In this document: one piece after another, positions 7,143 through 14,684 of the stretch
Position numbering within the stretch: the first letter of the stretch is position 1
Layout of the letters: every line of letters begins with the position of its first letter
Origin: Phycisphaerales bacterium
GTDB taxonomy: Bacteria > Planctomycetota > Phycisphaerae > Tepidisphaerales > Tepidisphaeraceae
DNA length: 15,381 nucleotides
Direction: 5' to 3'
NCBI GenBank assembly: GCA_003153655.1
Contig: PMAK01000063.1
Coordinates: 31,637-47,017, forward strand
Notes under the pieces: generated by a model
What the model was told of the DNA's origin: nothing
Databases searched by the model: none
The model's input: the letters and a program-made list of their open reading frames with translations, nothing else
Program-made: the position numbers and the translations under genes

Positions 7143-7425
7143 AGATTTGATGTATCCCCCCTTGGATCATAACACGCCGGAGCATGGCTCAGGACCGGTT
7201 CTGCCCATAAAACACCAGGACATTTGCCTCTGTGAGGAACATATTGTATTTCACCTCAAGTAAATCCACCGCTGAATCCCGGCGCGGGTCGGCCATGATT
7301 TTCGGACGTAAAGATGGATCAGTCGCGCCACTAACGCCGCTATTAACACCGTCTATGCCGTAAATATTGGCTGTATTTCTTAATCCTCTCCGATGTGGTT
7401 CGCCGCGCTTCCCGATGCGAATCAC
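7143..7425. other. Intergenic region between the operon and the second surface-protein gene
   Basis: These 283 bp contain no convincing gene. There is a short dyad CCTC-TGT-GAGG (7227-7237) and a weak promoter-like pair, TTGCCT (7224-7229) and TATTTC (7247-7252) with 17-bp spacing, which would give a leader of roughly 165 nt for the gene at 7426. The segment 7340-7390 is relatively AT-rich but has no well-spaced -35/-10 pair. No terminator for the upstream operon was recognised, so read-through into the surface-protein gene is possible. Confidence 0.4.
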
Positions 7426-9654
7426 ATGAAGAAGTACAAGAACACGAAATCGTCACGTGATGGCCTGGAAGTCCTCGAAGATCGCCGCCTCCTCTCCTCT
7501 GTGGTCCTTACAGGCGGCAATCTCGAATTGATCGGCGATGCAAACCAGAGCAATTCCTTCCTGGTTCGCGCCGCCACTTCCAATCGTGTTTTGGGATTCT
7601 CCAATAATTTCGGCAGAGTCGCCCCACTTTCAACTGTACAGACGGTTGTGATCTATACCGGCGATGCGACGGATACCGTTACGGTCGGCGCCGGCGTCAC
7701 TACGCCAGTCGAAGTTATCAGCCCTGACGGAACGACGCCCTGGGTTAAGGCCGGAAGCTCCAATACATTCGGCGCTCCCAACAGCGGAACAAGCGGCAGC
7801 GGTTCGTCCGGTTCCGGCAGCGGCACACCAACCACGCCTACAAATCTGACACCTCCGACTGTTCCAACGCCACCGAGCAATCCGACGCCGCCGACCGTTC
7901 CAACACCGCCGGTCAATCCAACTCCACCGACCCCGCCGGTCAATCCAACGCCTCCTGTTACTCCAACACCGCCGACCACCCCGACGACGCCAAGCAGTCC
8001 CGGCACGTCGACTCCGAATGCCGTCATCACTGTCACGAGTCCCTCGACGGTCTTGCCGCAGGAATCCGTGAATGTGCAGGCCGTCAACTCCTCGTTCGGC
8101 GATGGCACCATCATCAGCAGCACGATCGTCTGGAATTTTGGCGATCCAGGCTCGGCGTATAACAGTCTGGTCGGCTTCAATGCCGCCCATGCGTATGCCA
8201 ATGCCGGAACGTATACGATCACGCTCACGATCACGACGCCGGACGGACATGTCGGCATCGCCACGCAGCAGGTCGTCATCGCACCGGACAACCGGCCGAC
8301 GATCTATGTGGCCGCCAACGGTAACGACGCCAGCAACGGCTCATCCGCAAGTTCCCCCATTCAGAGCCTCGCGCGGCTGAGCCAGTTGCTCACCAGCAAC
8401 ACGCGCGTTCTGTTCCGCGATGGTGATACATTCGATATGCCAAGCGGCAACGGCATCAACGTGGGCGGCATGTCTCACGTTTACATTGGGTCCTATGGGT
8501 CCGGCGCCCAGCCGATCCTGATGTACACCGGGCCGGCCACGCAGACAGCCATGATCGGCATGTCGGCCACCACCGAAGGCCTCGTCGTGCAAGGACTCAC
8601 CTTCGATTCGAAATATACGAATAACGAGGACTCGCAGGCCATCGCCTCCGCGTTCTTCCCGAATGGAAACGACATCACCATCCGGGGCAATACGTTCCTG
8701 AATCTCCTGGATGACATGAACATGGCCGCCGGCCCGGAGAATGTCCTGGTTCAGGACAACACGTCTCCCGATCCGACGGCGCTCAACGCTTACTTCTCCT
8801 GGACGCAGGGCAGCGAGATTGTCTTCCTCGGCAACACCGTCGCGAACTCCGTCGGCGAGGCGATTCTGCGCATCGGCGGAGCAACAGACGTTCTGATCGC
8901 GGACAACAATCTCACCAACATCGCCGATGCCGGCGGTGATACGAGTGACATTGTCAAAAACGTCGTGTCGATTCAGGCGGGCGGCGATATCTACGTTTAC
9001 GGCGATACGCTTTCAACCGGACCGGTCGAGGCCGGACCGCTCGGAACGCCCGCCGCTGATCCCAATGCCTCCATGAGCAATGTCGTGTTCGACTCGAACA
9101 CGGTGCTCAACAGCAGCATCCTGCTGACGCCCGGCGTGCATCACGTTATGGCCAGAAATAATGTGATCGAGGGCAGCGGCAACGCCGGCTTCACGATCAG
9201 TGCCCAGGAGATCATGGGCAATTTCAACTGGCAGGTGCAGGATGTTTACATCCAGAACAATACCGTGACCGAGCCCGGCGTATGGGGCGGCCTGCTCTCG
9301 ATCAACAACGGCGAAGCCCAGGGCATTCACATAGACAACAACCTCTTCGTCGATCCCTCGTTCGTGACCGGAGCCGGCGCCGGCTTCATCAAGACCGACG
9401 AAAACGACATGAACAGCTTCGCCGAGATCAAAGACAATGTCTGGTCCATCCCGGCGTCGGTCGCATCGTTCGCGCAGGGCGGATATTTCTTTGAATCGTC
9501 CGATGTCGGCTCGCAAGCGGGCTGGCTCACGCCCGCCGAATGGGAAGCCACCGGCATTCCGAAGGGCGATGTGTATGAAAACGTTAACCTTGGCGCAACG
9601 TACTCGGTGAACGTGGACGGCTTCACAGCCGGCTCCGATCTGCCGACCTCGTAG
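7426..9654 (+). CDS. LEPR-xLL-type secreted PKD/beta-helix surface protein (742 aa)
   Basis: The N-terminus MKKYKNTKSSRDG leads into LEVLEDRRLLSS (14-25), the LEPR-xLL motif found near the start of many planctomycete exported proteins. ATG 7426 is preferred over ATG 7393 because it puts a short basic stretch directly before the motif; neither has a clear ribosome site. Residues about 29-110 form a beta-rich domain (VVLTGGNLELIGDAN), about 112-133 are Gly/Ser-rich, and 134-197 form a Pro/Thr linker with PTPP repeats. A PKD domain follows (about 198-286; AHAYANAGTYTITLTITT), then a right-handed beta-helix from IYVAANGNDASNG (about 293) to the end GFTAGSDLPTS. It has no C-terminal anchor. From the PKD domain on, it aligns closely with the truncated gene at 2-1936; this copy suggests what the missing start of that gene may look like. 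Catalytic residues are not identifiable. It is probably a surface structural or glycan-associated protein. Confidence 0.88.
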   Translation: MKKYKNTKSSRDGLEVLEDRRLLSSVVLTGGNLELIGDANQSNSFLVRAATSNRVLGFSNNFGRVAPLSTVQTVVIYTGDATDTVTVGAGVTTPVEVISPDGTTPWVKAGSSNTFGAPNSGTSGSGSSGSGSGTPTTPTNLTPPTVPTPPSNPTPPTVPTPPVNPTPPTPPVNPTPPVTPTPPTTPTTPSSPGTSTPNAVITVTSPSTVLPQESVNVQAVNSSFGDGTIISSTIVWNFGDPGSAYNSLVGFNAAHAYANAGTYTITLTITTPDGHVGIATQQVVIAPDNRPTIYVAANGNDASNGSSASSPIQSLARLSQLLTSNTRVLFRDGDTFDMPSGNGINVGGMSHVYIGSYGSGAQPILMYTGPATQTAMIGMSATTEGLVVQGLTFDSKYTNNEDSQAIASAFFPNGNDITIRGNTFLNLLDDMNMAAGPENVLVQDNTSPDPTALNAYFSWTQGSEIVFLGNTVANSVGEAILRIGGATDVLIADNNLTNIADAGGDTSDIVKNVVSIQAGGDIYVYGDTLSTGPVEAGPLGTPAADPNASMSNVVFDSNTVLNSSILLTPGVHHVMARNNVIEGSGNAGFTISAQEIMGNFNWQVQDVYIQNNTVTEPGVWGGLLSINNGEAQGIHIDNNLFVDPSFVTGAGAGFIKTDENDMNSFAEIKDNVWSIPASVASFAQGGYFFESSDVGSQAGWLTPAEWEATGIPKGDVYENVNLGATYSVNVDGFTAGSDLPTS
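7825..8018 (+). repeat. Pro/Thr-rich linker with imperfect PTPP repeats
   Basis: About 65 codons encode repeated units such as NPTPPTVPTPP and VNPTPPVTPTPP between the N-terminal domain and the PKD domain of the second surface protein. The repeats are imperfect at DNA level because third codon positions vary. The extended Pro/Thr composition suggests a stiff, possibly O-glycosylated spacer (inference). The paralogue at the left edge has a Ser/Thr/Gly linker in the same place. Confidence 0.8.
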
Positions 9655-9678
9655 CGCGACCCACTGCCTCGCCCCGAG

Positions 9679-9732
9679 ATGAACAGGGGATCGGAGAAAA
9701 TGCACCCGGCATTTCCCTGATCCTCTGTTCAT
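9679..9732 (+). terminator. Long hairpin after the second surface-protein gene, likely terminator
   Basis: A 14-bp stem with one G-U pair (9679-9692 with 9719-9732) encloses a second 6-bp stem (9698-9703 with 9709-9714, AAATGC/GCATTT). The outer stem is followed by a T-rich but interrupted tract (TTTCGTTTGCTTT, 9733 onward). It starts 25 bp after the stop codon. The weak T tract leaves open that it instead stabilises the 3' end of the mRNA. Confidence 0.65.
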
Positions 9733-9764
9733 TTTCGTTTGCTTTAGGTTATTGTCGTTCCGCA

Positions 9765-11318
9765 GTGTCAACCGTGCCAGATTCTCAAAAAACACCTCGC
9801 GACTCCTGGCTTCAGAAAGCCCTGGCCAGCCCGGTTCTGGGCTGGACAATCGTGCTGATCGGCGCGCTCCTGCGGCTGCGCCGATATCTTGAAGATCGCG
9901 GGCTGATGCATGATGACGCCCTGCTCGCGAATAACATCTTCTCCAAGAGTTTCGCGAAGCTGCTTCAGCCGCTCGACACGGGAGACCAGGCCGCCCCCGT
10001 TGGCTTCCTGATCCTCCAGAAATGCGCGGTCGTTCTTCTCGGGCACGACGAGCATGTCCTGCGGCTCATTCCGTTCCTCGCCGCGGCGATCGTTTTACCC
10101 CTGTTTTTCCTGACGATTCGGCGAATCGCCGGCAACTCCACCGCGGTCATGGCTATCGCGATCATGGCCCTCGCCGAGCCGCTCGTACGTTATTGCGCCG
10201 AAGCCAAGCAATATTCCACCGATGTTTTGTGGGCGACCCTGGTTCTGGCGCTTGCAATGACCGCCGAAAGTGTGAGTGCGATTGCAATCCTGGCCATCGT
10301 CGGCGCGATATTGCTCTGGTTTTCGCATCCGCTGCTTTTCGTGCTGGGTGGAATCGGACTGACGCTGTTCATCACCCATCTACATCTCGGCAAATATAAG
10401 TTGGCACGCGCCGATGCGGTGATGGGAATCATCTGGCTCGCAAGTTTCGCCGCAAATTATCTTTTGATCACCCGTTACTACGTCGCCAGTGATTCGCTGC
10501 ACCAATATTGGGTCAATCAAGACGCCTTCGGCCCCCTGCCGCAATCGTTGCATAGCCTTCTCTGGTACCCAAAAACAATCATCGGCCTGTTTAACTATCC
10601 GCTCGGCATCCTCCCGAGCCACCATTCCCAGATGGCGGCTCGCGTCATCGCAAGCGTAACCGTCGGCATGTTCATCCTCGGACTTGGCATCATCTGGAGT
10701 CAGTCCCGACGAATGATGGGAATCCTGATTTGGACCATCGCCCTCGCACTCGCCGCTTCGGCGCTGCAGCGATATCCATTCGCCGAACGGCTCACGTTAT
10801 TCTGCGCGCCGCTGATCGCGCTGCCGCTGGCGTTTGCAATGGGAAATGAATGGTGGCAGCGCAATCTCGGTCGCGCCAGTTGCTGGCTCGCGATCTGTGC
10901 GATTATTTTCCTCTATCCCCTCTACATCCAGGCAAAATATGTCATCCACCCGGAAGTTAGATATGACGCCAAGCCCGCGATTCATTACGTCAAAGACCAT
11001 TGGCAGCCGGGCGATTCAATTTATCTCCACTGGGGATCGGATGTGCTGGGGCATTATTATCTGCGGGCCGATCCCGCGCTCAGTGTGCCCAGCAACCAAT
11101 TAATCACAGGCACGTATGAAAAGAATCTCGACGTCCGCGAGAAAACATATGCGGGCGACCTGCTGCAGGTTCAGGGCCGGGCGCGGGTCTGGGTTATTTT
11201 TTCCATGGACCCGGTCAAAGATCGGCAAATGATCGAGCACATTCTCGATCAACGCGGAAAACGCCTGGTTCACGAAAGATTCAACGGCTGCACCGCAGAT
11301 TTATATGATTTGCGATGA
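9765..11318 (+). CDS. GT-C-fold membrane glycosyltransferase, ArnT/GT39-like (517 aa)
   Basis: This integral-membrane protein has about 10-12 hydrophobic segments and a C-terminal soluble domain (about 400-517). Typical GT-C features are an acidic pair in the first extracytoplasmic loop (LMHDDALLANN, Asp50/Asp51), a loop with QAAPVGFLILQK, and the EAKQYSTD motif after the fourth span region. Such enzymes transfer a sugar from a polyprenyl-phosphate carrier to a lipid, protein or glycan outside the membrane; the acceptor here is unknown. The start is GTG 9765, without a clear ribosome site; GTG 9774 is a close alternative, and no ATG occurs before the first span. The protein is a clear paralogue of the one encoded on the opposite strand at 11331-12827, sharing the PVGFL, KQY and terminal YDLR motifs. 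Where the paralogue has Asp-Glu, this copy has Asp-Asp. Confidence 0.82.
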   Translation: MSTVPDSQKTPRDSWLQKALASPVLGWTIVLIGALLRLRRYLEDRGLMHDDALLANNIFSKSFAKLLQPLDTGDQAAPVGFLILQKCAVVLLGHDEHVLRLIPFLAAAIVLPLFFLTIRRIAGNSTAVMAIAIMALAEPLVRYCAEAKQYSTDVLWATLVLALAMTAESVSAIAILAIVGAILLWFSHPLLFVLGGIGLTLFITHLHLGKYKLARADAVMGIIWLASFAANYLLITRYYVASDSLHQYWVNQDAFGPLPQSLHSLLWYPKTIIGLFNYPLGILPSHHSQMAARVIASVTVGMFILGLGIIWSQSRRMMGILIWTIALALAASALQRYPFAERLTLFCAPLIALPLAFAMGNEWWQRNLGRASCWLAICAIIFLYPLYIQAKYVIHPEVRYDAKPAIHYVKDHWQPGDSIYLHWGSDVLGHYYLRADPALSVPSNQLITGTYEKNLDVREKTYAGDLLQVQGRARVWVIFSMDPVKDRQMIEHILDQRGKRLVHERFNGCTADLYDLR

Positions 11319-11342
11319 GCAGATCTGCCTTCATCGCAGATC
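11307..11342. terminator. Shared inverted repeat at the tail-to-tail junction of two GT-C genes
   Basis: A 12-bp dyad with one G-U (or T-G) pair, 11307-11318 with 11331-11342, is formed because both converging genes end with the same Tyr-Asp-Leu-Arg-stop codons. The 12-bp spacer (GCAGATCTGCCT) contains its own palindrome GCAGATCTGC. Transcripts from either side would form a hairpin at their stop codon, so it may act as a weak bidirectional terminator. No T tract is present; it may be only a by-product of the paralogy. Confidence 0.45.
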
Positions 11343-12827
11343 GTAACACGCCACATATTCATCAAACGGCTTGGCCTCGAAAACGCGCCTGCCCAGATCA
11401 TCCAGCGCCGCCAGTGCAAATGGCTGTTCCGGCGCATCTTCAAACATCACCCAGACGCGCTTCCCCTTCAAATCCGCAAACTCTTTTTTATACGCTTCAA
11501 CGCCGTCGATACCCTGCCGCGCGCGAATCGCCGGCATCTGCTCGATCCCAAATCGATCGCGATAATATTCGTAGGGGTAATAACAAAACTCATACACATA
11601 AAGCTCATCGCCCGGCTGACGATTCGCCGCTACCAGCGACACCACGCTTCGCATATCGCTGTGAAGCCACGGCTGATGAATATATTCCCGCGTCTTATTC
11701 AGCGGCGTAATCAGCAGAAACAGCAGCGCCACAATCCCCACGGCCCTACGCTGCCCCTCAAACAAATACGCGAATCCCGCTCCGATGAAAATCGCGATCA
11801 GCGGGCAGATAAACAGAATCAGCCGCTCTTTAAATGGATATTTGTGCACCATCGAAGCGGCCAGCGCGAAGAGGATCGGCAACAGCACCACCAGGGCCGC
11901 CGACTTTCGCTGCCGATACAACCACCCCACCCCCAGCACAAACACGAGCGCGGAGAGGCCCACAAATCCCAGTGAGCAGGGGCTTTCAAATATCGCGAAG
12001 AAAGTCTCCTTGTACCAAACTAAAGCCTTGATCGATTTGGGAATGGGGGCAAACGCGTCTGCTTCGGTCCAGAATGATTGCATGAAATGGCTATGGCTGA
12101 GGCGATGAAGAACCAGCAGATAATTGGCTCCGAAACTGAGAATCCAAATCAGCGCAACTCCAAGCAGATCAACAGCGGAAGGTCGTGGCGTGCGGCTTCG
12201 CGATTCCATCACCGCCATGACGCCAATGGCGCCCAGCACGAAAATAGAAGGATGAGAGAACCACACCGCCAGCGCGCCGCCGATGGCCAGCGCAATCAAT
12301 CCCTTCCGCGATCCCGCGGCATTATGCAGCGGATTCCCAATCGCCAACATCGCCAGAAGAAGCAACGCCACCGTCACAAATACATCAACGGCATACTGCT
12401 TCGTATCCGCGGAATAGTCATATTGCTTCTCCCCCATCGCAACGACGATCAGCGCAATCACCGCGAACGGCTGCGACAAAAATTGCCGGCAAAGCAGATA
12501 AAGCAGCGGCAGCGTCAGAATCGACGCAACCAGCGGCATCAATCTCAGCGCATATTCATGGTTGCCCAATAAGGTAACCACCACTTTTTCCAGCAGCAGA
12601 AAGCCAACAGGCGCGCCCTGATCGTTATCCAACGGCTTGAATAACTCCCCAAAAGAGCGATGAACAATGTTCAGCGCAAGAGCCGCCTCATCGCGATACA
12701 TCGACCGGTTGTACAAATAAAACCGCAGGCGCATGGCCGCCCCAACCGCCATCACCAGTAGCGCCAGAAGCGTCCACCAAAGCGTGGATGTTTTCTTTGT
12801 ATCGGTCGCGATTATTTCTTCTTGCAT
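11331..12827 (-). CDS. GT-C-fold membrane glycosyltransferase, ArnT/GT39-like (498 aa)
   Basis: Multi-pass membrane protein with about 10-12 hydrophobic segments and a C-terminal soluble portion. The first outer loop holds the classical acidic pair, MYRDEAALALN (Asp46, Glu47), followed by QGAPVGFLLLEK and the ADTKQYAVD motif. ATG at 12827 is preferred to the longer open frame (to 12890) because GAGGTG lies 6-12 nt upstream (12834-12839) and the extension would overlap the metal-permease gene. It lies 28 bp downstream of that permease gene on the same strand, so it may be co-transcribed with it, although the two functions are unrelated. It is a paralogue of the convergent gene at 9765-11318. 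Predicted to move a sugar from a polyprenyl-phosphate donor to an envelope acceptor; donor and acceptor are unknown. Confidence 0.84.
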   Translation of the reverse strand: MQEEIIATDTKKTSTLWWTLLALLVMAVGAAMRLRFYLYNRSMYRDEAALALNIVHRSFGELFKPLDNDQGAPVGFLLLEKVVVTLLGNHEYALRLMPLVASILTLPLLYLLCRQFLSQPFAVIALIVVAMGEKQYDYSADTKQYAVDVFVTVALLLLAMLAIGNPLHNAAGSRKGLIALAIGGALAVWFSHPSIFVLGAIGVMAVMESRSRTPRPSAVDLLGVALIWILSFGANYLLVLHRLSHSHFMQSFWTEADAFAPIPKSIKALVWYKETFFAIFESPCSLGFVGLSALVFVLGVGWLYRQRKSAALVVLLPILFALAASMVHKYPFKERLILFICPLIAIFIGAGFAYLFEGQRRAVGIVALLFLLITPLNKTREYIHQPWLHSDMRSVVSLVAANRQPGDELYVYEFCYYPYEYYRDRFGIEQMPAIRARQGIDGVEAYKKEFADLKGKRVWVMFEDAPEQPFALAALDDLGRRVFEAKPFDEYVACYDLR

Positions 12828-12855
12828 CGCAAACACCTCGGAAACACTATCGGCA

Positions 12856-13737
12856 TTAATCCCGCCCCGACTTGGACCCCGCGCCGGCAAAGTGGGCTAC
12901 GAGAAACTCGAGAAATAGCACGCTGACCATCGCCGGGCCGGGAGAGATATATTCCCATCGCCGCGAAACAACCAATCCGGCCACGGTCGCGATCACGCTG
13001 GCGACAATGGCAACAGCCATCACCACGCGCATCGATCGGCTCACGCGCAATCCAGCCGCCCCCGGCAAAACAAGCAGCGCCGGCACCAGCAGATTCCCCG
13101 AAAGCCGCATCCCAATGATGATCACTAGCGCCACCAGCAGAATCAGCAGATAATGCACGAACCCAACCGGCACGCCCGTTATCTCCGCCAGCGTCGGATC
13201 GAAACAATACAAAATAATCTGCCTGTGAAGCGCAAACACCGTGATCACAATCCCCGCGGAAACAGCAACAGCCAGCGCGGTGGCGGCACTGGATATTCCA
13301 TTGATGTTGCCCAGCAGATAATCCTCCCATCCGCCAGGCCCGCCGCGGCCAAGATGAGCGTGAATCCCAAACGCGATGAATCCCCACGCAAGCGTGGCCG
13401 CCACGAAAATCCCAATCGCCGCATCCCCGCTGACCGCTCGCCGCCGGCTGATGGATGCCACCGCCAACGCGGTAGCGAGTGAAAAGACCGTCGCGATCAA
13501 GTAAATCGCCGTCCCGTTGTTCAGAGCGGGAAACGCGATAGAAAGCAGCACAGCCGTTCCTATCCCGCCAAATCCCGCATGCGCGATTCCATCCCCCAGA
13601 TAAGCCCAGCGGCGAAGCACCACAAAAACCGAAAGCACCGCCCCCGCGATTCCCACCGATGCTGATGCCGCAACGGCGCGAAATGCGTCCGATGCGGCGC
13701 TCGAATCGCCCAGGATTGCCGCCGCGTGCAGAATCAT
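12856..13737 (-). CDS. Metal ABC transporter permease, ZnuB/MntB/TroC family (293 aa)
   Basis: A hydrophobic protein with about eight or nine spans and family-typical stretches: FVVLRRWAYLGDGIAHAGF near the N-terminus, YLLGNINGIS in the middle, FDPTLAEITGVPV after a cytoplasmic turn, and GMRLSGNLLVPALLVLPGA toward the C-terminus. The length is normal for the family. It forms the membrane channel of a zinc/manganese/iron-type importer with the ATPase encoded just upstream. Its ATG (13737-13735) overlaps the ATPase stop as ATGA, a classic coupled arrangement. Whether zinc, manganese or iron is carried cannot be read from the permease. The C-terminus is followed after 28 bp by the glycosyltransferase gene on the same strand. 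Confidence 0.93.
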   Translation of the reverse strand: MILHAAAILGDSSAASDAFRAVAASASVGIAGAVLSVFVVLRRWAYLGDGIAHAGFGGIGTAVLLSIAFPALNNGTAIYLIATVFSLATALAVASISRRRAVSGDAAIGIFVAATLAWGFIAFGIHAHLGRGGPGGWEDYLLGNINGISSAATALAVAVSAGIVITVFALHRQIILYCFDPTLAEITGVPVGFVHYLLILLVALVIIIGMRLSGNLLVPALLVLPGAAGLRVSRSMRVVMAVAIVASVIATVAGLVVSRRWEYISPGPAMVSVLFLEFLVAHFAGAGSKSGRD

Positions 13738-14510
13738 CTCGCCGCTCTCTCCACCCGAAGCTCCGGCAGATCCGCCCCAAACATCTCCCGCGCCAATTCC
13801 TGCGGCATATTTCCGGGAACGTCATGGTAATGCAGCGTGACATTCAAACACGCCAATCGATCACAAACCGCGGCCACCGTGCGCAGATCGTGACTGACGA
13901 GGATCACCGTCAATGCCAGCGATTGCTTCAAATCAGCCAAAAATTGAATGAACTGATCCTGCCCCGCCCGATCAATCCCAGTCGTCGGCTCATCCAGAAA
14001 CAGCACATGCGGCCGGGCCGCGAGCGCCCGAGCGATATGCACGCGCTGAAGCTCGCCGCCCGATAGCGATCCGATCGGCACATCCGCCAATTCCTCGATC
14101 CCCACCTTTTCCAAAAGCCATTCGACATGCTTCAAATCATCCGCAGATTCCTTCCCCAAAAATCCGAGCTTCCCAACAAGCCCAAGCCGCACAAGCTGCC
14201 GAACATTGATCGGAAATCCGCTGGGCGTGCGCGGCGTTTGTGGCAGAGACCCAACAACATCCCCTCGTCGCACCGCCACCTGCGGCGGCATCCCACAAAT
14301 ATTCACCGTCCCCCGCGTAGGCTTCAGCAGCCCAAGTAAAAGATTCACCAGCGTTGTCTTGCCGCCGCCGTTGGGGCCAATCACACCCACGGTGGTCCCG
14401 CGCGCCACGGTCATGCTGATATGTTTCAGCACCAGTCGCTCGCCGTAGGCAAAATCGACGCCGGATATCTCGATGATGGGTTCGGACACAGCCGGGTAAG
14501 GATATGCCAT
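13734..14510 (-). CDS. Metal ABC transporter ATP-binding protein, ZnuC/MntA/TroB family (258 aa)
   Basis: A complete ABC ATPase: Walker A GPNGGGKT (45-52, Lys51), Q-loop SLPQ (Gln91), signature LSGGE (149-153), Walker B VLFLDEPT (169-176, Glu174) and switch His207 in SHDLR. The sequence after the switch (CDRLACLN, then YHDVPGNMP) is of the kind seen in zinc/manganese importers, where the protein powers uptake through the partner permease. It is the first gene of a leftward unit and is divergent from the isocitrate dehydrogenase gene. No periplasmic binding protein gene (ZnuA/MntC-like) occurs in the window, so it must lie elsewhere or beyond the edge. No Fur/Zur/MntR consensus box was recognised upstream, so metal specificity remains open. 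Confidence 0.93.
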   Translation of the reverse strand: MAYPYPAVSEPIIEISGVDFAYGERLVLKHISMTVARGTTVGVIGPNGGGKTTLVNLLLGLLKPTRGTVNICGMPPQVAVRRGDVVGSLPQTPRTPSGFPINVRQLVRLGLVGKLGFLGKESADDLKHVEWLLEKVGIEELADVPIGSLSGGELQRVHIARALAARPHVLFLDEPTTGIDRAGQDQFIQFLADLKQSLALTVILVSHDLRTVAAVCDRLACLNVTLHYHDVPGNMPQELAREMFGADLPELRVERAAR

Positions 14511-14684
14511 GGAAGAGAAAGAGGCGAATAACGATGTGATGATTCCATGTCACGCGATGCAGGCTCAGGATATAGAAACGAGATGTTTCTCCCGCTCCTG
14601 CTTCGTTTCCTTTTTTGACCTTTAGAACACCTTGCTCTAACCTCCTGTTCCTAACTTTTTTCATAGAACAGGAACCCAATAATC
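14511..14684. promoter_or_regulatory. Divergent intergenic region between metal-transporter and icd genes, with several dyads
   Basis: This 174-bp region must hold promoters for both directions. Rightward, TTGACC (14615-14620) and TAACCT (14638-14643) with 17-bp spacing are a moderate candidate. Dyads visible are AGAAAC/GTTTCT (14574-14579 with 14585-14590) nested inside GCAGG/CCTGC (14559-14563 with 14597-14601), and CCTGTTC/GAACAGG (14644-14650 with 14666-14672) just before the icd ribosome site (AGGA, 14670-14673). None matches a well-known Fur or Zur box. They could be operators or leader hairpins. Confidence 0.4.

Noticed and set aside
7343..7366. TTAACA and TAAATA as a promoter for the second surface-protein gene
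   Set aside because: Spacing is 12 bp, too short for a sigma70-type promoter.
7189..7425. Minus-strand 78-codon open frame in the intergenic region
   Set aside because: No ribosome site, no recognisable domain, and it abuts the start of the plus-strand surface gene; it probably is chance.
7630..8291. Two long minus-strand frames opposite the Pro/Thr linker
   Set aside because: They arise from the repetitive, stop-poor linker; the plus-strand frame has recognisable PKD and beta-helix domains.
12828..12890. Longer start for the minus-strand glycosyltransferase
   Set aside because: It would overlap the permease gene end and adds 21 residues before a Met that has its own GAGGTG site.
12812..13843. 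343-codon minus-strand frame over the permease gene
   Set aside because: Cys/Gly/Arg-rich composition with no domain; it is an alternative-frame shadow of the metal permease.
14535..14553. TGTGA...TCAC dyad as a CRP/FNR or Fur-type operator
   Set aside because: Spacing of 10 instead of 6 and only 4 matching bases per arm; not distinguishable from chance.
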